A stretch of 64,000 bases of DNA from Mesobacillus harenae (GTDB lineage Bacteria > Bacillota > Bacilli > Bacillales > Cytobacillaceae). The stretch is from contig NZ_JABUNR010000018.1 in assembly GCF_013343715.1 (NCBI RefSeq), forward strand, positions 1 to 64,000, written 5' to 3'. Positions within the stretch are counted from its first letter, which is position 1. Each line of letters starts with the position of its first letter. Positions 25,341 through 34,270 of this stretch are shown here, one piece after another. The notes under the pieces were generated by a model. That model had not been told where the DNA came from. It was given only the letters and a program-made list of their open reading frames with translations, and did no database searches. Position numbers and translations under genes: made by a program.

Positions 25341-26284
25341 GATTTACTCTCCTTTAATAAAAGATAAATAAAGTAAATTCCGCCAATAAAGTTAATAATG
25401 ACACTAATTGTGGTTGAGAATGTGAATACTCTTTCTACAATGAACTGTCCGCCTACAAGCGCAATTATACTGATCAAAACGGATCCGAGAATCAAGTGTT
25501 TGTGCTGATAGGTTTTTAAGAACTCGTGGGCAACATTGGCAACTAGCAGACCTAAAAAGGTAATTGGACCAACAAGAGCGGTCGAAACTGAAACTAGAAT
25601 GGCGATAACAATCAGCAGCCGCTTTACAACATAATCATAATCGACCCCTAGGTTAACGGCTTGCTCCTTACCGAGAGACAGGACATCCAGATACTTAATA
25701 AATTTGGCAAAATATATCGAAACAGCCAGCAAAGTAATAAATGAAATAATGAGCAAATCTGTATTTACATTGTTAAAACTGGCAAACATCCGGTCTTGAA
25801 CGATTTGAAATTCATTCGGATCAATTAAAACCTGAAGAAAAGTTGTCACACTTCCGAAAAACGTTCCAAAGATTATTCCAACCAGTAAAAGCAGATAAAT
25901 ATTTTGCCCTTCTCTCTTAAAAAGGACTTTATACAAAAGTCCAGCAAATAGGACCATCAATGCAACGGATATTAGGAAGTTAACATTTTTGTTAACAACA
26001 ACTAAATTCATTGAACCCATTGCAAAAATCAAGAACGTTTGGATTAGCATATAAAGTGAATCCAGACCAATAATGCTCGGTGTGAGGATTCTGTTATTTG
26101 TAATCGTTTGAAACACAATCGTTGAAAAGGCAATAACCGCCCCCGTTAAAATGATTGCAAGAATCTTTTTACCTCTTCTAGGAAGTACGTAATCCCAATT
26201 AGATCCGATATCCACGAATAGAAACAGGGCGATGAACACGACGGCCACAATAAAGAGGGAGATCATTTTTGTTTTAAATTTCAT
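25334..26284 (-). CDS. yclO: Iron-siderophore ABC transporter permease (YclO-like)
   Basis: A 316-residue FecCD-family permease with eight to ten helices. It has FQTITNNRILTPSIIGLDSLY, YYVVKRLLIVIAILVSVSTALVGPI-type text (VDYDYVVKRLL), and GPITFLGLLVANVAHEFL near the C-terminus, the ATPase-contact region. GAGGAG precedes ATG one base after the stop of the yclN remnant. YclO normally forms a heterodimer with YclN; with YclN truncated here, function of the channel is uncertain. Confidence 0.9.
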   Translation of the reverse strand: MKFKTKMISLFIVAVVFIALFLFVDIGSNWDYVLPRRGKKILAIILTGAVIAFSTIVFQTITNNRILTPSIIGLDSLYMLIQTFLIFAMGSMNLVVVNKNVNFLISVALMVLFAGLLYKVLFKREGQNIYLLLLVGIIFGTFFGSVTTFLQVLIDPNEFQIVQDRMFASFNNVNTDLLIISFITLLAVSIYFAKFIKYLDVLSLGKEQAVNLGVDYDYVVKRLLIVIAILVSVSTALVGPITFLGLLVANVAHEFLKTYQHKHLILGSVLISIIALVGGQFIVERVFTFSTTISVIINFIGGIYFIYLLLKESKSW

Positions 26285-26285
26285 G

Positions 26286-26546
26286 TCATTTTCTCCTCAG
26301 AATTAAGTAAAGGAAGATCCCGCTCCCAATAACTCCTACTGTCATTCCAATTGGAATTTCATACGGATAAATAATAACCCGGCCAAGGATATCGCAAATA
26401 AGAACAAATACCGCTCCCATTAACGCCGTATGTGTAAGACTATTTTTCAAGTGATCTCCGCGGTACATTGTGACAATGTTCGGAACAATAAGGCCTAGGA
26501 ATGGGATCATTCCCACTGTAAGCTGAGCATTTCTAACGCGCCGCAT
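26286..26546 (-). pseudogene. yclN: 5'-truncated siderophore permease (yclN remnant)
   Basis: Only the last 86 or so residues of a FecCD permease remain (TVGMIPFLGLIVPNIVTMYR through IPIGMTVGVIGSGIFLYL). YclN is normally a little over 310 residues, so roughly 230 residues are missing. The ATG at 26546 touches the -10 hexamer, leaving no leader or ribosome-binding site. Upstream bases are stop-filled in all frames. A deletion that fused promoter to C-terminal coding sequence explains this best. The downstream yclO, yclP and yclQ are intact and still behind the promoter. Confidence 0.8.
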
Positions 26547-26575
26547 CTTATATGGATAACAGTTATCACTGTCAA
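26547..26575 (-). promoter_or_regulatory. Fur-controlled promoter of the siderophore operon
   Basis: -35 TTGACA (26570-26575), 17-bp spacer, -10 TATAAG (26547-26552) on the minus strand. The spacer contains the palindrome GATAACTGTTATC (26555-26567), similar to the Fur box TGATAATNATTATCA, so iron repression is expected. The rest of the gap to 26775 shows nothing. Confidence 0.75.
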
Positions 26576-26775
26576 CAACCTTATAAACTTAGGAGCTTTT
26601 CCTTATTTGGTAAGCTTTAACCCCGATTTGAAGTTTTCTACTATTTTAATCTTAAAAAATAACAGTCAGCATTTCACGGCCGTTTAATTAGATGATTTTA
26701 CAATAATGTGACAAATGAATTTTACTCTGTTTCTGGTTTTTGAAAAGCAGCCTGAGATCGGGAGTTCATCATAAT

Positions 26776-26808
26776 AAAAAGCCGACAGCTTATTAGGCTA
26801 GTCGGCTT
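26776..26808 (-). terminator. Terminator of the YpuA-like gene
   Basis: AAGCCGAC and GTCGGCTT form the stem. On the minus strand TTTTTATT follows. Confidence 0.85.
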
Positions 26809-26872
26809 CTCACAGCTGAGTTTGGGCGCAAGCGCTTCAGCATGATCAATAATTATATGTCCCTGCACCTTT

Positions 26873-27793
26873 TTATGAAAAGATACCTCTTATGCTATCA
26901 ATCAATTTAGTGAAGAAGTCCGAGACAGTTTGGATAAAATTTTTATCCCCAATTGTATCTTCAATTCTTTGCTGGATATCTTTTGACAGGCTGTCGAGCT
27001 GTGATTTAACATTATCAAAATTTATATCCAGAGAGCGCATTTTTTCGAATAAATCTATTAGAAGCTGGCGGTCCTGAGGGTTTAGTTGGATATCCAATGC
27101 TGTAAGCTTATCATCAATAATTTGCTCAACCTCTTCTTTGGAAGCCGGGTTGATCTCTGCAATTTCTTTTTTTATCTCTGTTAAAAGTTCACTTACTTTA
27201 TCCTTATCCAACCCTTCTTTTTTTGCCAGTTCAGTTGCAAGGCTTAACTCCTCATTTGCCACTTCAGTATGTTCTCTGTTTAACTCTGCTCCCTCTCCTT
27301 CATCATAAGCCTTATAAATTCCTACAAGAGCTGAATGGCCGCTGACTTTTACAGGTGATGCCACATCTACAACTGCGTCCTGAACTCCTGCTGTAAGTAA
27401 AGCATTAGCATACATTTCATCAGTTACTTCTGTAACATTCTCGGGAGTCACCTGATTAATGACAAGTCCTTCCCCGGCATCTGTTCTTGTTATTTTTGCA
27501 GAGGAGTACATATTAGAGTGATGGTCACCTTTTATATAAGTAACAAGATCCTGCCCTGTTACTGTAATTTCCGTAACTTTTTCTACATCCTTCACTTTCA
27601 GCAAATCCCTAACCTGATCTTTCTGAGCAGAGGAAAGTGCTTCTCCATAAACCACGATTGGCAGTCCATATTTTTCATTTATGCTTTCCTCATCAGCATT
27701 GGCTTTGGAGGCGGCTGCCAAATTAACAATAAAGAAACCGATTAATAAAACTGCACCTAATACTATGTAATTAAATCGACGAGACAAATTCAT
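26873..27793 (-). CDS. ypuA: DUF1002 exported protein (YpuA-like)
   Basis: A 306-residue protein with an N-terminal signal or membrane anchor (FNYIVLGAVLLIGFFIVNLAAASKA) and a DUF1002 body. KYGLPIVVYGEALSSAQKDQVR, VTEITVTGQDL and ALLTAGVQDAVVDVASPVKVSGHSAL (in part) are typical. The C-terminal half is helical and rich in charged residues. GGGG eight bases before ATG favours 27793. It resembles B. subtilis YpuA, of unknown function and linked to cell-envelope stress. Single gene with its own terminator. Confidence 0.85.
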   Translation of the reverse strand: MNLSRRFNYIVLGAVLLIGFFIVNLAAASKANADEESINEKYGLPIVVYGEALSSAQKDQVRDLLKVKDVEKVTEITVTGQDLVTYIKGDHHSNMYSSAKITRTDAGEGLVINQVTPENVTEVTDEMYANALLTAGVQDAVVDVASPVKVSGHSALVGIYKAYDEGEGAELNREHTEVANEELSLATELAKKEGLDKDKVSELLTEIKKEIAEINPASKEEVEQIIDDKLTALDIQLNPQDRQLLIDLFEKMRSLDINFDNVKSQLDSLSKDIQQRIEDTIGDKNFIQTVSDFFTKLIDSIRGIFS

Positions 27794-27904
27794 ATCCAAT
27801 TCCCCTTTACAATTAAGTCAAAAGCAGTCTAGCAACTCTTTCCATTATAGTGTAAAAAGGCTGTTTTGTACGTTAAATGTAAAAAATGGTAAAATGAAAG
27901 AGTG

Positions 27905-28000
27905 TTAAAAGACAAAAACGAATATGCCTAACTAGCCCCGACAAACCTTATTTGTAACCGACTGTTTAGCTTCGATAAAGCTGGATACAGATAAGGAATT
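27905..28000 (+). repeat. Degraded intergenic repeat
   Basis: ATGCCTAACTAGCCCCGACAA and GCTTCGATAAAGCTGGATAC-like text resemble the motif at 22660-22700. It is non-coding and weakly conserved. Confidence 0.3.
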
Positions 28001-28027
28001 AATAGTTAATCAACTTTCTAAACAACG

Positions 28028-28059
28028 AAAAAAACAGACCCTTCGCAGAGTCTGTTTTA
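28028..28059 (-). terminator. Terminator of the cold-shock gene
   Basis: AACAGAC and GTCTGTT form the stem, followed on the minus strand by eight T residues. Confidence 0.85.
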
Positions 28060-28075
28060 TATATGGGTTTACCAA

Positions 28076-28276
28076 TTAGTTTTTACGAACGTTAGCTGCT
28101 TGTGGTCCACGAGCGCCTTGCTCTACGTCAAAAGTTACATCTTGGCCTTCTTCTAAAGACTTGAAGCCTTCGCCTTGGATTGCTGAGAAATGTACGAATA
28201 CGTCTTCTCCGCCTTCACGCTCGATGAATCCAAAACCTTTTTCTGCATTAAACCATTTTACTTTACCATTTTCCAT
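28076..28276 (-). CDS. cspD: Cold-shock protein, CspD/CspB type
   Basis: A 66-residue cold-shock-domain protein with both RNA-binding motifs, KGFGFIE (RNP1) and VFVHF (RNP2). It begins MENGKVKWFNAEKGFGFI, closest by eye to CspD. It binds single-stranded RNA and DNA in the cytoplasm and acts as an RNA chaperone. GGAGG lies eight bases before ATG. A promoter at 28399-28427 predicts a leader of about 115 nt, as usual for csp mRNAs. Assignment among CspB, CspC and CspD is not certain. Confidence 0.93.
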   Translation of the reverse strand: MENGKVKWFNAEKGFGFIEREGGEDVFVHFSAIQGEGFKSLEEGQDVTFDVEQGARGPQAANVRKN

Positions 28277-28398
28277 ATTTGTTGCCTCCTAGTGTGTAAT
28301 CCACACATTTGTATTACTATTCTTGCTCTAAATGATATCCAGGCGAAAAGCAAAATCTTGTTCTTCCCTTACATACCGAACAAAAATAATTCTCACTT

Positions 28399-28427
28399 AG
28401 AATAACAGATCTAAAATGAATAATCAA
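28399..28427 (-). promoter_or_regulatory. Promoter of the cold-shock gene
   Basis: -35 TTGATT (28422-28427), 17-bp spacer and -10 TATTCT (28399-28404) on the minus strand, giving a 5' leader of about 115 nt. Confidence 0.65.
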
Positions 28428-28496
28428 GTATACTGCGCTTGTTTTTTTCCTTCTGTTGGAAATAGTGCTTTGGTCATATTTACGCTTCTATAACAC

Positions 28497-29306
28497 TTAA
28501 ATAAACAAAATCAGGCTGACTGCCATAACGGCCATTCCGGCGATTAGTCCGTAGATAGATAAATGTGCCTCATCAAATTTCTTTGCAGCAGGCAGCAGCT
28601 CATCCAGCGATATAAATACCATTATCCCAGCAACACCAGCAAAAATGATTCCAAACATAACATCGTTCAGGTACGGCATCAGAATAAAGTAAGCTGCGAG
28701 AGCACCGATTGGTTCAGCCAACCCTGATAAGAACGACAGCTTAAATGCTCTTTTCTTATCCCCTGTAGCAAAATAGATAGGCACAGAAACAGCAATGCCT
28801 TCAGGAATATTATGGATAGCAACAGCTACTGCTATAGCGATGCCTAAAGATGGGTCCTGCAGCGCTGATGTAAAAGTGGCAATTCCTTCTGGGAAATTGT
28901 GTATAGCAATGGCTAGTGCAGTAAATGTTCCCATCTTTAAGAGTGCAGGATCCTTTATGCCATTCTGCTGGCTGTTCATATCTTCCACTTTTTTTAATTC
29001 ATGTGGATTTCCCTGCTTGGGGATGAGTTTGTCGATCATCGCTATTAAAAGCATTCCACCGAAAAACCCAGCCACAGTAAGCCAATTTCCCATTTGATCT
29101 CCCATAGCACTCACTAGAGCATCTTGAGCCTTAACAAAAATCTCAATCATTGATACATATATCATAACACCAGCAGAAAACCCAAGAGCCAGTGACAGAA
29201 ATTTAGTATTAGTTGTTGAAGTAAAAAACGCAAGGATACTTCCTATTCCCGTGGCGAGGCCAGCCATTAATGTTAACCCAAATGCGAGCAATAAATTTTC
29301 AGCCAT
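28497..29306 (-). CDS. ZIP-family divalent metal transporter (ZupT-like)
   Basis: A 269-residue membrane protein with eight helices. The two metal-path motifs HNFPEG and HNIPEG define the GufA/ZupT branch of ZIP transporters, which import zinc, iron or manganese. A charged cytosolic loop lies at about 95-115. AGGAGA stands before the ATG at 29306; the TTG one codon earlier is less likely. Single gene; no Zur or Fur box was recognised upstream. Confidence 0.9.
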   Translation of the reverse strand: MAENLLLAFGLTLMAGLATGIGSILAFFTSTTNTKFLSLALGFSAGVMIYVSMIEIFVKAQDALVSAMGDQMGNWLTVAGFFGGMLLIAMIDKLIPKQGNPHELKKVEDMNSQQNGIKDPALLKMGTFTALAIAIHNFPEGIATFTSALQDPSLGIAIAVAVAIHNIPEGIAVSVPIYFATGDKKRAFKLSFLSGLAEPIGALAAYFILMPYLNDVMFGIIFAGVAGIMVFISLDELLPAAKKFDEAHLSIYGLIAGMAVMAVSLILFI

Positions 29307-29573
29307 CAACTTTTCTCCTCTCTTTTCTGTTTTTTTATTTATATATCAGATTATATGCGCGTAAATCAAAAAGTTTCCTTTGGTAAACATTTTAACCCGA
29401 GGGAAATACTTTAACAACTTTTAAATTCTTGTCAGTATTTTATTAAAGTTTTTTATAGCCATATGAGTATTTCCAATGGGCAAACGATGTTCCTTTTTTC
29501 GAAGATTAATTTCCTTTTTTAAACAATTCTGCTAAAATTGGAAATTGAATTGGTTTTCCAAAGGAGGGGTTCC

Positions 29574-31424
29574 ATGAAAATATGGGATAAAATGACTATG
29601 AACTTCACCTTCATCGCCATTGCTTCGCTATGGATAAAGACTTATATCGTTTACAAATACAACTTTGATATAAAGATTGAAAACAGCACCGAGGAGTTTA
29701 TTCTATTTATAAATCCATTAAGCTTCCTTATGATCGTAATTGGAGCTGGAATTCTTTTAACTGAAAAACCGCAAAAAATATATGTGATTACAGCAACCTT
29801 TATCATTTCGTTTATATTATTTGCAAATGCAGTCTACTACCGGGAATTCAGCGACTTTATCACGATCCCTTTATTAATGCAGTTCAGTAATCTTGGGGAT
29901 CTTCAGAGCAGCGTGGGAGAACTAGTAAATTTTCGAGACTTTTTTTACTTCTCTGATGTCCTCCTATTGATTTTATTAGCTGTTAAACATCCCAGATTTC
30001 TAACAAGTGTGAAGCTTAAAAGAACGTCTGCAGCTGTCTTTTATTTCAGCGCAGGGGCGTTAGTGTTCTTCAATCTCGGCCTTTCTGAAACACAGCGCCC
30101 AGAATTGCTGACACGGACCTTTGACAGAGAAATACTCGTGAAAAATATTGGAACTTATCATTTTCATGTTTATGATGCGTACTTGCAAACAAAAGCTAAT
30201 GCTCAAAGAGCCCTGGCAGATGGGAACCAACTAACCGAAATTGAAAACTATACAAGAGCTCACTATAAAGCTCCAAATGAACAGTTATTTGGTACTGCAA
30301 AAGGAAAAAATATTATCGTGATTTCTATGGAGTCAACCCAGAACTTCGTTATTGGGGAAACAGTGAATGGACAGGAAATTACTCCTTTTCTGAATGAGTT
30401 TATAAAGGAAAGTTACTATTTTGACGAGTTTTATCATCAGACAGGCCAGGGCAAAACATCGGATTCCGAATTCCTGCTTGATAACTCCCTATACCCTCTT
30501 GGGAGAGGAGCGGTTTTCTTTACTCATTCCGGTAATAAGTACATGTCATTAGCTGCCAAACTTAAAGAAAACTTCTATTATACAGCGAACTTGCATGCCA
30601 ATAATAAAAGCTTCTGGAATCGGGATGTAGTATATAAAAATTTTGGTTATGACCGTTTTTACAGTATGACGGATTACGAAATAACCGATGAAAACTCGGT
30701 GGGCTGGGGAATGAAGGATGCCGAGTTCTTCAAGCAGTCTATTGATCATTTAAAAGAGATGCCCAAGCCTTTTTATGCAAAATTAATCACACTAACAAAT
30801 CACTTTCCGTTTCATTTAAATGAAGAAGACAAGTTAATCGATGAGTACAATTCCCTTAGCGGTACACTAAACCGTTATTTTCCAACTGTTCGGTATACAG
30901 ATGAAGCACTTCGTTTGTTTGTTGATCATTTGAAAAAAGAAGGTCTTTACGAGGACTCAATTATTATCATATACGGAGACCACTACGGAATCTCCGAAAA
31001 TCATAATCGTTCCATGGCCCAATTTCTTGGCAGGGAAATTACTCCTTTTGAGTCTGTCCAACTGCAGCGCGTCCCGCTTATTGTTCATATCCCTGGCCAC
31101 GAGGGCCAAGCTATTTCAGCAGTGACAGGACAAATTGATCTCCGCCCCACCGTGTTAAATCTTGCAGGGATTGACTCAAAATCAGATATTCAATTCGGAA
31201 CAGATATTTTTTCCGCAGAGCAGGATCAATTTGTAGTTTTAAGGGATGGCAGCTTTATCAGCAAAGAATATGTTTACACTAAAGGAACCTGTTATGAGAA
31301 AAAGACCGGAGAAGAAACTAGTGGAGCTAACTGTGAGCATTATTATGATCAGGCAAAACAGGAGCTTTATTATTCGGACCGAGTTATATACGGAGACTTG
31401 CTTCGTTTCTACGGCAATCAATAA
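29574..31424 (+). CDS. LTA synthase-family sulfatase-fold enzyme, copy 1
   Basis: A 616-residue polyglycerol-phosphate synthase-like protein. Five N-terminal helices (about residues 8-185) are followed by an extracellular sulfatase-type domain. The catalytic threonine is Thr295 in TGQGKTSDSEF, and Mn ligands are expected at Glu in ISMESTQNF and Asp469-His470 in YGDHYGISENHN. AAAGGAGGGG right before 29574 fixes the start. It would polymerise glycerol-phosphate from phosphatidylglycerol or prime lipoteichoic acid at the membrane (LtaS, YfnI, YqgS and YvgJ group). A copy of the same length lies at 62117-63967. Which member of the group this is cannot be told. Confidence 0.9.
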   Translation: MKIWDKMTMNFTFIAIASLWIKTYIVYKYNFDIKIENSTEEFILFINPLSFLMIVIGAGILLTEKPQKIYVITATFIISFILFANAVYYREFSDFITIPLLMQFSNLGDLQSSVGELVNFRDFFYFSDVLLLILLAVKHPRFLTSVKLKRTSAAVFYFSAGALVFFNLGLSETQRPELLTRTFDREILVKNIGTYHFHVYDAYLQTKANAQRALADGNQLTEIENYTRAHYKAPNEQLFGTAKGKNIIVISMESTQNFVIGETVNGQEITPFLNEFIKESYYFDEFYHQTGQGKTSDSEFLLDNSLYPLGRGAVFFTHSGNKYMSLAAKLKENFYYTANLHANNKSFWNRDVVYKNFGYDRFYSMTDYEITDENSVGWGMKDAEFFKQSIDHLKEMPKPFYAKLITLTNHFPFHLNEEDKLIDEYNSLSGTLNRYFPTVRYTDEALRLFVDHLKKEGLYEDSIIIIYGDHYGISENHNRSMAQFLGREITPFESVQLQRVPLIVHIPGHEGQAISAVTGQIDLRPTVLNLAGIDSKSDIQFGTDIFSAEQDQFVVLRDGSFISKEYVYTKGTCYEKKTGEETSGANCEHYYDQAKQELYYSDRVIYGDLLRFYGNQ

Positions 31425-31429
31425 CCTTT

Positions 31430-31482
31430 AAGAGGCTGACTCAAAAGGTTGAATAAATTCGACCTGAGATTCGCCTCTTTTA
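31430..31482 (+). terminator. Probable terminator of LTA synthase copy 1
   Basis: AAGAGGC and GCCTCTT close an imperfect hairpin containing AGGT/ACCT, followed by TTATTGTTTT. It starts six bases after the stop codon. Confidence 0.55.
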
Positions 31483-31714
31483 TTGTTTTATCCAGTTTCC
31501 GGGTTATTTTGATGGATTCATAAGAGATAGAGGGATATTCCTTCCCTAACTCCCCTAATTTTTGTTCATTTTCCGTAATGCCTGCCCACTTCAGGATAAA
31601 GAAATAGATAGAAAGATATTGGGGTCCATCCGGTCGTCGGCAAAATCGATTAATGGTTTGTGTTATGATTTTCTTGTTTTTATTTTGCGATAAAAAATAA
31701 TTTAGAACCTGAGT
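31483..31714 (-). other. Gap without supported gene
   Basis: A minus-strand frame (31418-31843) is open here, but it begins inside the repeat element, lacks a ribosome-binding site and matches no family I know. Residues such as YLSIYFFILKWAGITENEQK look protein-like, so an old transposase or gene fragment is possible. Confidence 0.3.
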
Positions 31715-31848
31715 TGATTGGAGTGGAAGGCGCGAAGACTCCGGCGGGATCAGCTGGACAGGTGAGACCCCACAGACGCCAACGGCGGCGAGGAGGCTCA
31801 GCGCCAGCCCCGCGGAAAGCGAAGCACCTGGAACGGAAATCAACGGAC
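31715..31848 (+). repeat. Bacillus intergenic repeat element, copy 2
   Basis: A GC-rich block beginning TTGATTGGAGTGGAAGGCGC, with GACTCCGGCGGGAT, GGTGAGACCCC, GGCGAGGAGGCTC and CCCCGCGGAAAGCGAAGC, and ending GGAACGGAAATCAACGG. It is the common dispersed element of Bacillus genomes and matches, inverted, the block at 19984-20110. Confidence 0.75.
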
Positions 31849-31876
31849 CATTTTTACAAGCTATCCTAAAAATTAA

Positions 31877-31914
31877 GAGGGTGCCAAAAAGTTTATACTT
31901 TTTGGGACACCCTC
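31877..31914 (-). terminator. Terminator of dps
   Basis: GAGGGTG...CACCCTC with inner CAAAAAGT/ACTTTTTG makes a long stem with a TTAT loop. On the minus strand TTAATTTTT follows. Confidence 0.8.
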
Positions 31915-31931
31915 ATTTCGTAACCTGCGGT

Positions 31932-32372
31932 TTAGTTTGCCAAGTATGAACTTAACATCCATACATGCTTTTCTAGATTTGAATGAATGGATAACAGCAA
32001 GTCGGCAGTTGCATCATCATTAGCAGCTTCAGCTAGTTCTATCCCCCGCTTTAACTCCTTGATTATCTGAGAATAATCTTTTGTTATCTGCTGCACCATT
32101 TCTGCCGTGGTTTCTTCTCCATTCGATTCCTTCACAGAAGAGATCTCCAGGCAGCCAGCCATAGTTGCCACAGGCTTATCACCGAGAGCAAGCAGCCGCT
32201 CTGCCAATTCGTCAATATAAAGAGCTGCTTCACCATAAAACTCTTCGAATTTTGAGTGCAGCGTAAAGAATTCTGGTCCCGTTACATACCAATGATAGTT
32301 ATGGAGTTTAATGTACAGTACACTCCAGTTAGCAATTTGTTTATTCACCGAATTAGTTAATTCATTCTTCAA
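31932..32372 (-). CDS. dps: Dps-family ferritin-like DNA-protection protein
   Basis: A 146-residue Dps/MrgA-type protein. The ferroxidase ligands are visible in LHNYHWYVTGPEFFTLHSKFEEFYGE (shown in part; His, His, Asp/Glu pattern). I chose the TTG at 32372 because TAGGAGGAGA lies just before it; the longer frame from 32402 includes that binding site and so must be wrong. Dps oligomers store iron, use peroxide to oxidise it and coat DNA under stress. No clear PerR or sigma-B site was recognised upstream. Confidence 0.9.
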   Translation of the reverse strand: MKNELTNSVNKQIANWSVLYIKLHNYHWYVTGPEFFTLHSKFEEFYGEAALYIDELAERLLALGDKPVATMAGCLEISSVKESNGEETTAEMVQQITKDYSQIIKELKRGIELAEAANDDATADLLLSIHSNLEKHVWMLSSYLAN

Positions 32373-32483
32373 ATTAAATCTCCTCCTATCTAATATATCC
32401 ACTCAAAAGTATACTGGAAAATATGCCCTTACTGTTTATTTAGTGCAATTGTTCACAAGACTTTCAATTTTAGGAGTATTACT

Positions 32484-32585
32484 ATGGTGAGAGAATTAAA
32501 GTTCAATAAAGCTAAATTAAAGGATTTAACTAGGCTTTTGTCAAATAAACTAGTAAACGTGTTGAATTACGTGCTAGTAATTTAA
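32484..32585 (+). CDS. Possible small basic peptide, 33 aa
   Basis: ATG at 32484 follows AGGAG at eight bases and opens 33 codons with an amphipathic, lysine-rich start (MVRELKFNKAKLKDLTRLLS) and a hydrophobic end. It lies between dps and the thioesterase gene. No family is known and it could be a chance frame. Confidence 0.25.
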   Translation: MVRELKFNKAKLKDLTRLLSNKLVNVLNYVLVI

Positions 32586-32630
32586 CAAAAGTCCATTCTT
32601 AAACATAATTCCATAGGAAGGTGTGTACAT

Positions 32631-33059
32631 ATGGAGAATTTTAGATTTACTCATAAATTGAAGGTACGCTATTCAGAAATTGATGGACAAAAGATTGTAT
32701 TTAATGCCCATTATTTAACTTATATTGATGTGGCTGTATCGGAATATTTTCAAGAAGGGCTTCAGCTTGATATAGCTGCACTGGCTAATCAAGGGGAATT
32801 TGATTTTGTCCTTGCCAAATCTACGCTTGAATATATAAGTCCTGCTCGGCTTAACGATTGGTTAACGATTGGATGCCGAATCACAAAAATAGGAAATAAA
32901 AGCCTGGCTATGAACTGCACCATCACAAGAGAGGAGGAAACTTCCCCGCTCGTTCTTGGTGAAATTATCTATGTCAGCTACGATCCTCATTCTCAAACTT
33001 CGCGGCCTGTTCCAGATGCGATTCGTGAACGGATAAATAAATTTGAAGGCAACATTTAG
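32631..33059 (+). CDS. Acyl-CoA thioesterase, YbgC/4HBT type
   Basis: A 142-residue hot-dog-fold protein with the 4-hydroxybenzoyl-CoA thioesterase pattern: VRYSEIDGQKIVFNAHYLTYID near residues 13-34 carries the catalytic acidic residue, and SPARLNDWLTIGCRI lies mid-chain. AAGGTG lies before ATG. It likely hydrolyses short acyl-CoA in the cytoplasm. Single gene; the substrate is unknown. Confidence 0.85.
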   Translation: MENFRFTHKLKVRYSEIDGQKIVFNAHYLTYIDVAVSEYFQEGLQLDIAALANQGEFDFVLAKSTLEYISPARLNDWLTIGCRITKIGNKSLAMNCTITREEETSPLVLGEIIYVSYDPHSQTSRPVPDAIRERINKFEGNI

Positions 33060-33262
33060 TTCTTGTTGCTTCCTATATGAATCCTCTGTGCTGTTTTGCC
33101 TGTTCTCGATTTAAAACCAAGCATTGCACTCTTTTTATGTTAAAATTATTGGTAAATAGTTATATGAATAAGTCTATAAAACAAGGATTTTACATAAACT
33201 GAGTTGTCATATATTTTATATTAATTTCGCATTAAACTAGTTTTATCGATTAGGAGGAACGG

Positions 33263-34156
33263 ATGGTACAGAATCTTCAGCAGACAGGATTAGTTCAACA
33301 ACATAAAGGGGTTTCTAAGCTAAAGCTTTTCCAAAGAATTTTCTTCACCATTATCGGGGCCATACTAATGGGTGTAGGAATTGAGCTCTTTCTTGTCCCG
33401 AATCAAATATTGGATGGTGGGATTGTCGGCATTTCGATTATTCTTTCTCATCTATCAGGAGTTAAGCTTGGTATCTATATTTTCATTTTGAATATCCCAT
33501 TCTTTTACATTGGATATAAGCAAATCGGAAAAACCTTTGCTTTGTCGACTCTATTAGGAATATCAGTTCTTTCCATAACAACTGTTCTTTTGCACAATAT
33601 TCCTGTTTTTACGGATGATCTGCTGCTTGCCACTGTGTTCGGGGGAATTGTGTTAGGAATCGGCGTTGGGATTGTCATAAGGTATGGCGGTTCTTTGGAT
33701 GGAACAGAAATCATGGCAATCCTCATTAATAAAAAGCTTCCATTTTCTGTTGGTGAAATTATAATGTTTTTTAATATATTTATTTTTGCCACAGCCGGAT
33801 TTGTGTTCGGCTGGAACCGTGCAATGTATTCGCTTATCGCCTATTTTATTGCCTATAAGACGATCGATGTTGTGATTGCTGGTCTAGATGAATCAAAATC
33901 CGCCTGGATTATCAGCGAACATCATAAAGATATTGGTGATGCCATCTTAGCAAGACTAGGACGAGGAGTAACATATCTAAATGGTGAAGGAGCATATACA
34001 GGTGATGATAAAAAGGTTATTTTTTGCGTAATCACCCGGATCGAGGAAGCAAAGCTAAAATCAATCGTTGAGGAATTGGATCCATCTGCTTTTCTGGCAG
34101 TAGCAAATATAGCTGAGGTCCGTGGAGGAAGGTTCAAGAAGAAAGACATTCACTAG
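33263..34156 (+). CDS. YitT-family membrane protein (DUF2179 C-terminus)
   Basis: A 297-residue protein with five to six helices in the first 205 residues and a soluble DUF2179 domain at about 220-290 (ITRIEEAKLKSIVEELDPSAF). GIELFLVPNQILDGGIVGIS and RYGGSLDGTEIMAILINKK are characteristic. AGGAGG precedes ATG. B. subtilis has several paralogues (YitT, YqfU, YpjC, YvjA) of mostly unknown function. Single gene with a terminator overlapping its stop codon. Confidence 0.9.
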   Translation: MVQNLQQTGLVQQHKGVSKLKLFQRIFFTIIGAILMGVGIELFLVPNQILDGGIVGISIILSHLSGVKLGIYIFILNIPFFYIGYKQIGKTFALSTLLGISVLSITTVLLHNIPVFTDDLLLATVFGGIVLGIGVGIVIRYGGSLDGTEIMAILINKKLPFSVGEIIMFFNIFIFATAGFVFGWNRAMYSLIAYFIAYKTIDVVIAGLDESKSAWIISEHHKDIGDAILARLGRGVTYLNGEGAYTGDDKKVIFCVITRIEEAKLKSIVEELDPSAFLAVANIAEVRGGRFKKKDIH

Positions 34157-34180
34157 GGAATAGTGGATGTCTTTTTTTTT
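34142..34180 (+). terminator. Terminator overlapping the yitT-like stop codon
   Basis: AAAGACATTCAC pairs with GTGGATGTCTTT (one mismatch) and is followed by a T-run. Confidence 0.85.
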
Positions 34181-34270
34181 CAACGTCCCCCTTCCTTCCT
34201 AAAAACTTCGAAACGATTAACAGAATATCTTAAGGGAAAACAGTAAGAAAGAACACAAAGGGTGATGCTC

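Noticed and set aside
31418..31843. 141-codon minus-strand frame
   Set aside because: It starts within the dispersed repeat and overlaps the LTA synthase stop and terminator; only part looks protein-like and matches nothing I know.
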